From assembly GCA_964444975.1 (NCBI GenBank), contig CAYUJD010000066.1, positions 1-21,512 of the forward strand: 21,512 nt of DNA. The letters run 5' to 3'. Positions within the stretch are counted from its first letter, which is position 1. Each line of letters starts with the position of its first letter. The position numbers and the translations under genes are program-made. Positions 16,223 through 21,512 of this stretch are shown here, piece by piece. The notes beneath the pieces are model-generated. The model was not told the origin of the DNA and did not search any database. It was given only the letters and a program-made list of their open reading frames with translations. This DNA is from VBAS01 sp964444975 (GTDB lineage: Bacteria; Bacteroidota; Bacteroidia; Chitinophagales; Chitinophagaceae).

Positions 16223-17386
16223 ATGAGAAAGATATTCTTCCCCCTGTTATTTATAACACTGGTTACATCTGCACAAAAAACTGGCAGTTTCAATGGCCTT
16301 GACATGAACCTCGGCAACCTGTTCCTGCTGAGTAATGCAAAGACAAGATCAATCAGCCCGGAAAACCCCACCGGCGAGCCGGGTAAAGGCGACAGGGCGA
16401 CCCTGGAAACCGGCAGTGCAAAAAATGCAGCCCGTGAGCTTGGCCAGGGCTGGAAAGTAAATCCTTTTGTAATAATAAAACCCGGCGAAACTTATACCAT
16501 GGCTGAAATCACCGGGCCCGGCGCCATTCAACATATCTGGATGACGCCGACCGGCAACTGGCGGTTTTCCATCATCCGTTTCTATTGGGACGAGGAAAAA
16601 GAGCCTTCGGTGGAAGCACCGGCAGGAGATTTTTTTGGCGCCGGCTGGGGAACATATGCACACTTGAATTCGCAGGCCGTCACCATCAATCCCGGCAGTG
16701 CATTTAATTGTTACTGGGTGATGCCCTTCAGGAAAAAATGCCGGGTAACCATGACCAATATCAATGTAGAAAACATGACTTTGTTTTACCAGATAGATTA
16801 TACGCTTACCGATGTGCCGGATGATGCGGCGTATTTTCATGCACAGTTCAGAAGATCCCCCAGAGTAAAGGACGGCATCTTTACGTTGGTTGACAGCATC
16901 GCAGGCAAAGGCCATTTTGTGGGCACCTATATGGCATGGGGCGTACACAACAATGGCTGGTGGGGCGAAGGTGAAATTAAATTTTTTATGGATGGTGATA
17001 CAAAATACCCGACAATCAACGGCACCGGCACCGAAGATTATTTCTGCGGCTCGTACGATTTTGACACAAGAAAGAAAAATGCCGCAGGCGTTGATGTGGT
17101 TGATTACACTGAATTCTCTACTGCGTATGCCGGACTGCACCAGGTGATACGCGGCGATGGCCACTACAACGTGATGCAGCGTTTCGGCATGTATCGCTGG
17201 CACATCATGGACCCGGTTCGGTTTGAAAAAAGTTTACGGGTCACCATCCAGGACCTCGGCTGGCGAAGCGGCGGCCGTTATTTGATACAGCAATCCGATA
17301 TCAGCTCGGTCGTGTACTGGTATCAAACCGAACCGCATAATACTTTTCCAAAACTTCCGGCAAAAAATGAACTGGAAATAAACTGA
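16223..17386 (+). CDS. Exported DUF2961 / glycoside hydrolase family 172 protein
   Basis: The 387-aa product belongs to DUF2961, now GH172, whose characterised members act on difructose dianhydride or alpha-fructo- and arabino-furanosides. I start at the ATG at 16223 (signal peptide MRKIFFPLLFITLVTSAQ); two codons further upstream is only a TTG. Family features: the N-terminal substrate-contact segment ITGPGAIQHIWMTPTGNWR (96-114), the WDEEKEPSVEAPAGDFFG segment (122-139), and the two expected carboxylates in WWGEGEIKFFMDGD (Glu249/Glu251) and NGTGTEDYFCGSYDF (Glu271). Assigning which Glu is nucleophile is by analogy. The next gene, a sugar isomerase/epimerase, starts 41 nt downstream on the same strand, suggesting a carbohydrate-handling pair. 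The true substrate is not known. Confidence 0.9.
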   Translation: MRKIFFPLLFITLVTSAQKTGSFNGLDMNLGNLFLLSNAKTRSISPENPTGEPGKGDRATLETGSAKNAARELGQGWKVNPFVIIKPGETYTMAEITGPGAIQHIWMTPTGNWRFSIIRFYWDEEKEPSVEAPAGDFFGAGWGTYAHLNSQAVTINPGSAFNCYWVMPFRKKCRVTMTNINVENMTLFYQIDYTLTDVPDDAAYFHAQFRRSPRVKDGIFTLVDSIAGKGHFVGTYMAWGVHNNGWWGEGEIKFFMDGDTKYPTINGTGTEDYFCGSYDFDTRKKNAAGVDVVDYTEFSTAYAGLHQVIRGDGHYNVMQRFGMYRWHIMDPVRFEKSLRVTIQDLGWRSGGRYLIQQSDISSVVYWYQTEPHNTFPKLPAKNELEIN

Positions 17387-17404
17387 CTGTATTTTCAAAT
17401 TAAT

Positions 17405-17412
17405 TAGTTTCG
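17405..17412 (+). promoter_or_regulatory. Possible -7 box before the isomerase gene
   Basis: TAGTTTCG, one mismatch from TAnnTTTG, lies 16 nt before the ATG at 17428. If real, the isomerase gene has its own promoter in addition to read-through from the GH172 gene. Confidence 0.2.
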
Positions 17413-17427
17413 GAAAAAATATTAACA

Positions 17428-18336
17428 ATGAAAACTTCCCGCAGAAAATTTATTACGGATTCGGCTGCAGCACTGGCCGGCGCCTCTTTTCTTCCCCGGT
17501 TATCGTTTATAGGCCTGGCAAATGATGAAATAGTCGGCATCCAGCTTTACTCTATCAGGGATGATATGAATAAAGATCCGCTGGGCACGCTGAAGCAACT
17601 GGCGGCAATGGGATATAAAAATGTGGAGCATGCCAATTATGTCAACAGAAAATTTTATGGCTATACACCGGCTGAATTTAAAAAGATACTGGATGACCTG
17701 GGCATGAAAATGCCGAGCGGCCATACCGTGATGGGCACCCAGCACTGGGATGAAACAAAAAAAGATTTTACCGACCTGTGGAAATATACAGTGGAAGATG
17801 CCGCTGCTATGGGGCAGCAATACGTCATCAGTCCGTGGCTCGACAACCGCTACCGCAAAAGCAAAGACGAACTGCTGCGGTTTATGGAAGTGTTTAACAA
17901 AAGCGGCGAGCTGTGCAAAATATACGGGATGAAATTTGGCTACCACAACCACGATTTTGAATTCAGCGAAAAACTGGATGGCGAAGTGTTGTTTGATATC
18001 ATCCTGAACAATACTGATGCTTCGCTGGTGATTATACAACTGGACACGGGCAACCTTTACAATGGTGGCGCCAATGCCATGGATGTGGTGAAAAAATATC
18101 CCGGCCGTTTTTTATCCCTGCATGTAAAGGATGAAATAGCTGCTGCCGGCGGGAATGAAAAATATGAAAGCACCATACTTGGCGCCGGCATAGTGAACCT
18201 GAAAACCGTGATTGATGAAGTGCGCCGTACTACCCGGAGCGTTCATTACATCATTGAGCAGGAAAGCTACCAGGGCAAAACACCGCTGGAATGCGCCAAA
18301 GAAAATTTAGCGATAATGAAAAAGTGGGGCTATTAA
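17428..18336 (+). CDS. Tat-exported sugar phosphate isomerase/epimerase (TIM barrel)
   Basis: The 302-aa protein has a twin-arginine signal (KTSRRKFITDSAAALAGASF, residues 2-21), so it is folded before export to the periplasm. The rest is an AP-endonuclease-2/xylose-isomerase-like TIM barrel. Likely divalent-metal ligands are in GYHNHDFEF (171-179), IIQLDTGNL (Asp206), LSLHVKD (His232) and YIIEQE (274-279). LGAGIVNLKTVIDE (251-264) matches the usual G-G-V stretch. Because it is periplasmic, a phosphorylated substrate is unlikely; related exported proteins are thought to act on keto-sugars. It follows the GH172 gene by 41 nt. The reaction cannot be fixed from sequence. Confidence 0.9.
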   Translation: MKTSRRKFITDSAAALAGASFLPRLSFIGLANDEIVGIQLYSIRDDMNKDPLGTLKQLAAMGYKNVEHANYVNRKFYGYTPAEFKKILDDLGMKMPSGHTVMGTQHWDETKKDFTDLWKYTVEDAAAMGQQYVISPWLDNRYRKSKDELLRFMEVFNKSGELCKIYGMKFGYHNHDFEFSEKLDGEVLFDIILNNTDASLVIIQLDTGNLYNGGANAMDVVKKYPGRFLSLHVKDEIAAAGGNEKYESTILGAGIVNLKTVIDEVRRTTRSVHYIIEQESYQGKTPLECAKENLAIMKKWGY

Positions 18337-18439
18337 CACGAAGACTTTAACCCCTCATCGTTTTTTTGCCAATTCTCATTTTTACAGCACTAAAGTCCAT
18401 AGGACGCCATTGGTATATGAGGCCTTTTCATTTACCCAT

Positions 18440-18850
18440 TTAGGTGCTTATATGCACCGAATCATACACCACCACTTTCTGCCAAAGCGGTGAACACTCC
18501 TCCACAAACCTGAGATGTATGGGATCGCTTTGGTAGCTGTCCTGGTCAGCAGCATTGACAAAAAACAATAGCCAGCTGACGTCATATGAGCTGTCAATCA
18601 CATCACGCCGGGTGGCGGCCGGCTGACCGATGTAAAATTCTTTTATCGTTTTCACCTGCGATAGTTTGTTCAAACCTTCCACCAGTTTTGCTTTATCCTC
18701 CTTATTGCCCGGGTTTTTCAGCCAGAAATAAACCTGATGAATAAACATTCCTTTCTTTTGAGCGAAGATAGACCTCCGTTTCATTATTACGGATAATGGT
18801 ACCAGACTGGCAAGGCTTTCTGCAAACCGGCGACGTGAGATTGATTTCAT
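18440..18850 (-). CDS. Dabb (stress-responsive A/B barrel) domain protein with Tat-like signal
   Basis: This 136-aa protein has a Dabb ferredoxin-like domain beginning GMFIHQVYFWLKNPGNKED (34-52) and running to the end (YDVSWLLFFVNAADQDSYQSDPIH...). Residues 1-31 (MKSISRRRFAESLASLVPLS...) form a twin-arginine-type signal with a weak hydrophobic core, so export is likely but not certain. The ATG at 18850 is chosen because the signal begins there; 18 further upstream codons in frame would add an atypical stretch, and the ATG at 18748 would give a cytosolic 102-aa form. Dabb proteins form dimers and their functions differ widely. It converges on the isomerase gene and is divergent from the 53-aa membrane protein gene, with 62 nt between. 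Confidence 0.85.
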   Translation of the reverse strand: MKSISRRRFAESLASLVPLSVIMKRRSIFAQKKGMFIHQVYFWLKNPGNKEDKAKLVEGLNKLSQVKTIKEFYIGQPAATRRDVIDSSYDVSWLLFFVNAADQDSYQSDPIHLRFVEECSPLWQKVVVYDSVHIST

Positions 18851-18867
18851 GAGCAATAAATTTTTTC

Positions 18868-18875
18868 CGAACTTA
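18868..18875 (-). promoter_or_regulatory. Possible -7 box of the Dabb gene
   Basis: The minus strand reads TAAGTTCG, one mismatch from TAnnTTTG, 17 nt before the ATG at 18850. Confidence 0.2.
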
Positions 18876-18912
18876 AATTTTATTTTGAAAACTGAAAAAA
18901 GCATGTTATCCG

Positions 18913-19074
18913 ATGAATAAGAATTCTGTTTTTGCCGCAGCCACTGCGGTGATGCTGGCGCTTGGCATATACATGATTTACCTGGGCGCCACAGCCAAAA
19001 TACAGCCCCCGGTCATTACCGGTATCGGTTTCCTTGTAATTGCTCTGGTATTCTGGAGCCAGCGAAATAAATAG
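18913..19074 (+). CDS. Small two-helix membrane protein (53 aa)
   Basis: An ATG-to-TAG frame of 53 codons gives a protein with two hydrophobic segments: about residues 6-26 (VFAAATAVMLALGIYMIYLG) and 34-49 (VITGIGFLVIALVFWS), joined by a short ATAKIQPP turn and ending in the basic SQRNK. This hairpin layout, the clean start and stop and typical local codon use support a real gene. It lies divergent from the Dabb gene and 100 nt upstream of the secreted unknown protein. I cannot name a function. Its small size means automatic pipelines may drop it. Confidence 0.75.
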   Translation: MNKNSVFAAATAVMLALGIYMIYLGATAKIQPPVITGIGFLVIALVFWSQRNK

Positions 19075-19174
19075 AACCCAGGCGATGACTGGATTTATCA
19101 CCAGCTGTTAAAAACAAATTCACCCATTTGTATAATTTTTCACAGTTCAAGCGGATTTTTTGTATTAATTTTTT

Positions 19175-19993
19175 GTGGTGAAAAAGCGGCTGGCGATATT
19201 ACTGATAATGGGAGCAGCGGTTGGGAACTGTGCAGCCCAGGACCTCAACGGTTTCTGGAAAGGAACACTCACAATGCGGGGCTGCTTTCCTGAAAATAAC
19301 ATCGAACTCCAGATAAGCATGAAAGGCGCCCTGGCATCCGGCGACTCTTACCACTACCAGGATATTGACAACTATGTAAAGAAAAAATTCCGTGGCAGCT
19401 ATAACAAAGAGACAAAACTTCTGAGCCTGGGCGAAGGCCTTGTAACCACTTATCATATTCCGCAGCGCTGTGTTATTTGTGTAAAAAATTTTGAGCTTGT
19501 GTACAGCCGTGAAGGCACTGTGGAAATGCTGAAAGGTTACTGGTCGGGGCATGTGCTGAACTCGGTTCAAAGCTGCGATGGCGGCACTATTGTGCTTACC
19601 CGCATTAAGGAATCTGCTTTTAAAGAAGTGCCCGAAATAAAAGTGGATACCGGCAGCATCCGTCTCGACTTTTATGATAATGCCCAGGTGGATGGCGACT
19701 CCATCACCGTGCTGGTGGATAATAAAGTGGTGCTTACCCACCAGCGGCTCAGCGCAAAACCGGTTTCACTACATATCAGGATTGACCTGGATAATACTTT
19801 TCACGAAGTGGAAATGGTAGCGGAAAACCTCGGCAGCATTCCGCCCAATACGGCTGTTCTTATCATTACGGCCGGCATCAGGCGATATATTCTTTCCATG
19901 AGCTCATCAGAAACCAAAAGCGCCAGGATACGGATTATTTACGACCCCGATGGCCTGACCGAAGAACAAACCATTGCCGCATCCGGATACTAA
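19175..19993 (+). CDS. Secreted protein of unknown function, two beta-rich domains
   Basis: The 272-aa product has a signal peptide (about residues 1-22, ending NCAAQ). Residues 23-146 begin DLNGFWKGTLTMRGCF and look like a small beta-barrel (lipocalin-like pattern, inferred) with Cys37, Cys99, Cys102 and Cys134, which could form disulfides. Residues 156-257 (VDTGSIRLDFYDNAQVDGDS, later VAENLGSIPPNTAVLIIT) form a second beta-module that I believe recurs at the C-terminus of other secreted Chitinophagaceae proteins; that is from memory and unverified. Two GTG codons stand in tandem at the start (19175 and 19178), followed by AAAAAG; either could be used. There is no ATG option before the signal. 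No catalytic residues can be proposed. Confidence 0.85.
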   Translation: MVKKRLAILLIMGAAVGNCAAQDLNGFWKGTLTMRGCFPENNIELQISMKGALASGDSYHYQDIDNYVKKKFRGSYNKETKLLSLGEGLVTTYHIPQRCVICVKNFELVYSREGTVEMLKGYWSGHVLNSVQSCDGGTIVLTRIKESAFKEVPEIKVDTGSIRLDFYDNAQVDGDSITVLVDNKVVLTHQRLSAKPVSLHIRIDLDNTFHEVEMVAENLGSIPPNTAVLIITAGIRRYILSMSSSETKSARIRIIYDPDGLTEEQTIAASGY

Positions 19994-20145
19994 ACAGAAG
20001 AACGCAAAAACTTTCTATATTATCCGGCATCGTTCTGCTGTCGTTTTAATCACATTCTTTTCACACATCACCGGATGGTAGTTAATCAACATTACATGCA
20101 CGGTGCTATTTAAGTAGTTTTACAACAAATCAAAATTACTGACCC

Positions 20146-21291
20146 ATGACCCATATCCTCCGTAACCGGATACTGCCATTCACAGTGCTGCTGCTGACGG
20201 CAAACCTGCTGACAGCACAAAGCAGCATGAAACTGAAATACACCAATTCCGCCATTTATACCGGCATCGAAGTAGGCTCCAAAGGTGTAAAGCTGAGTAT
20301 GGTGGAAATAGGTAAAAATGCACAATCAAACGGCGCATTCAATATTCTGAAAGACAGTTCAGTCAATACCGACTTTATTTCCTTTAATGATCCCACATTT
20401 GCAGCCACACTGGATGCTTTCTGTAGCTTATTCAACAAAGCCCGGAATGATTATAAAATTCCTTCCAAAAGAATTTTTACTACGGTAAGCAGTGGTGTAA
20501 AAATGCAGGCCGAAAAAGATGGTAGAACCGACTGGGTGAACCGCCTTGTTGATTCTTTTAAAACCCGGATAAATGAAGCCGAACGGCAAGTGGAAGTAGT
20601 GGATGTTAAGAAGGAAGCTTTCCTTTCACACCTCGGCATCGTACCCGAATCAAGACGCTACAGCACTTTTCTGATTGACATTGGCAGCGGCAATACCAAA
20701 GGTGGTTATTTCCCGTACGGACATACAAAAGATTTTTACCTGTTTCAACTAAACTGGGGAACTAAAAGTGTAGCTAATACAGCGGAAAAAAGACTTGAAG
20801 AAGATAAAAGCCTGGCCGCCTACCAGCGGCAGCTTACCCGTGTGCTGGCACAGGCCGAAAATGCCGACATTATTTATGCTGTAAATGCAAGCGGCGCTTA
20901 TCCCCTGAGCGATTATATCGCCTTCAGTGGCGGGGCAGCCTGGGCTGCTGCCACACTGATGAAGCCCGAACTGGTGGATAATGCCGTAATCTCCGTCACC
21001 TTTGAAGAGGTGGCTAAGTATTACGAAAGGCTCTACATAAATTTTTCCTCCTATTCTGAAACCAACCTGGCAAAAGCGACCAGCGATGTAAACGAAAAAG
21101 CTGCCATTATGAAAGCTGCCAAAACCGTGCATGGAGTTTTCGATCAGCGGTCACTCATGTCTGCTGCCGGCCTGCTGCTGAAAATCATGCGGCAGTTTGC
21201 TTCCATTTACGAAACCAAACAATTTTACCTGGTTAAAAACGGGCAGGTAGGATGGATTTCAGCCTATGTGGATCAGTCCATTTCGAAATAA
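20146..21291 (+). CDS. Exported Ppx/GppA-like (ASKHA-fold) protein
   Basis: The 381-aa protein has an N-terminal signal peptide (MTHILRNRILPFTVLLL... ending LLTAQ, about residue 25). What follows reproduces the order of exopolyphosphatase/guanosine-pentaphosphatase motifs: a phosphate-1-like segment YTGIEVGSKGVKLSMVEIG (38-56), a segment VEVVDVKKEAFLSHLGIVPE (149-168) like the ISGxEEA region, the phosphate-2 motif FLIDIGSGNTKGGYF (175-189), an adenosine-type glycine turn AFSGGAAWAAATLM (259-272), and RSLMSAAGLLLKIM (335-348) like the family's RADxxxxG helix. The phosphate-1 Asp is Glu42 and the usual SN is KG, so activity may differ or be lost. An ASKHA protein outside the cytosol is unusual. 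Polyphosphate is one possible substrate (inference). Confidence 0.8.
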   Translation: MTHILRNRILPFTVLLLTANLLTAQSSMKLKYTNSAIYTGIEVGSKGVKLSMVEIGKNAQSNGAFNILKDSSVNTDFISFNDPTFAATLDAFCSLFNKARNDYKIPSKRIFTTVSSGVKMQAEKDGRTDWVNRLVDSFKTRINEAERQVEVVDVKKEAFLSHLGIVPESRRYSTFLIDIGSGNTKGGYFPYGHTKDFYLFQLNWGTKSVANTAEKRLEEDKSLAAYQRQLTRVLAQAENADIIYAVNASGAYPLSDYIAFSGGAAWAAATLMKPELVDNAVISVTFEEVAKYYERLYINFSSYSETNLAKATSDVNEKAAIMKAAKTVHGVFDQRSLMSAAGLLLKIMRQFASIYETKQFYLVKNGQVGWISAYVDQSISK

Positions 21292-21307
21292 AAAAGCAGT
21301 AAACTTT

Positions 21308-21512
21308 TTATTGCAATGCAAAATCCACAGCGGCGCGGGCATGAATTTTTGCTGTATCGAATAGTGGAATTTTACAGTCCGCCTGGTTGAGCAGGATGGG
21401 AATTTCGGTGCAGCCAAGTATAATACCTTCTGCCCCCTGTTGCTGCAAATTACCAATTATTTCCAGGTATTTCTTTTTTGTTTCCGGCAGAAAAATGTTT
21501 TTACTGAATAGT
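21308..21512 (-). CDS. Aspartate/glutamate racemase, 3' part (cut by window edge)
   Basis: The last 67 residues of an Asp/Glu (hydantoin) racemase-family enzyme are present: FLPETKKKYLEIIGNLQQQG, AEGIILGCTEIPILLNQADC, KIPLFDTAKIHARAAVDFAL and Q, then TAA. GCTEIP holds the second catalytic Cys of the two-base, cofactor-free racemase mechanism, and PLFDTAKIHARAAV is the usual C-terminal helix. The first Cys and the N-terminal domain lie beyond the window. It converges on the Ppx-like gene with 16 nt between. Confidence 0.9.
   Translation of the reverse strand, partial: LFSKNIFLPETKKKYLEIIGNLQQQGAEGIILGCTEIPILLNQADCKIPLFDTAKIHARAAVDFALQ

Noticed and set aside
16349..17203. 284-codon open frame antisense to the GH172 gene
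   Set aside because: The sense frame has a signal peptide and family motifs; the antisense translation is Cys/His/Ile-rich without domains.
21291..21309. AAAAAG / CTTTTT as a shared terminator between the two convergent genes at the right end
   Set aside because: The stem has only one G-C pair, too weak to call.

Overview
The window looks like chromosome of a Bacteroidota member, most likely Chitinophagaceae (inferred from gene families and sequence habits; no 16S is present). The signs are a SusC/SusD pair with a large FG-GAP/UnbV lipoprotein, TAnnTTTG-like promoter boxes close to start codons, near-absence of Shine-Dalgarno leaders, Tat-signal sugar isomerase and Dabb proteins, and a GH172 (DUF2961) enzyme. 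The window is cut inside an Asp/Glu racemase gene at its right edge.

Left part (1-10.9 kb, all minus strand). In transcription order: pyrR (pyrimidine regulator), susC (TonB-dependent porin), susD (glycan-binding lipoprotein), a strong hairpin terminator, a 1189-aa FG-GAP/UnbV lipoprotein, then pyrB (aspartate transcarbamylase). The susCD/FG-GAP cassette sits between two pyrimidine genes that are commonly neighbours, so it looks like an insertion into a pyr locus. Degenerate copies of a G/C-run repeat lie at the gene edges: one supplies the last codons and stop of pyrB, one does the same for pruA, and one lies just before pyrR.

Middle part (10.9-16.1 kb). pruA (proline/glutamate catabolism) and prfB (release factor 2) are on the minus strand. 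prfB needs a +1 programmed frameshift: a 20-codon upstream frame ends at an in-frame UGA after AGGAGG-UUU-CUU, giving a 363-aa product. Next is an exported-cupin pseudogene on the plus strand with two separate lesions (stop at codon 2 and a frameshift near the 3' end), convergent with an exported serine beta-lactamase-like hydrolase.

Right part (16.2-21.5 kb). Plus strand: exported GH172-family protein and a Tat-exported TIM-barrel sugar isomerase/epimerase, closely spaced. A Tat-type Dabb protein lies on the minus strand, divergent from a 53-aa two-helix membrane protein. Then, on the plus strand, come an exported protein of unknown function with a C-terminal beta-module, and an exported protein with the Ppx/GppA (ASKHA) fold pattern. 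The 3' end of an Asp/Glu racemase gene closes the window on the minus strand.

The points most worth a second look are the exported Ppx/GppA-like protein, the cassette splitting pyrR from pyrB, the gene-end repeats that donate stop codons, the two-lesion cupin pseudogene, and the hairpin next to the RF2 recoding site. No CRISPR array, tRNA, rRNA, transposase or phage gene was seen.
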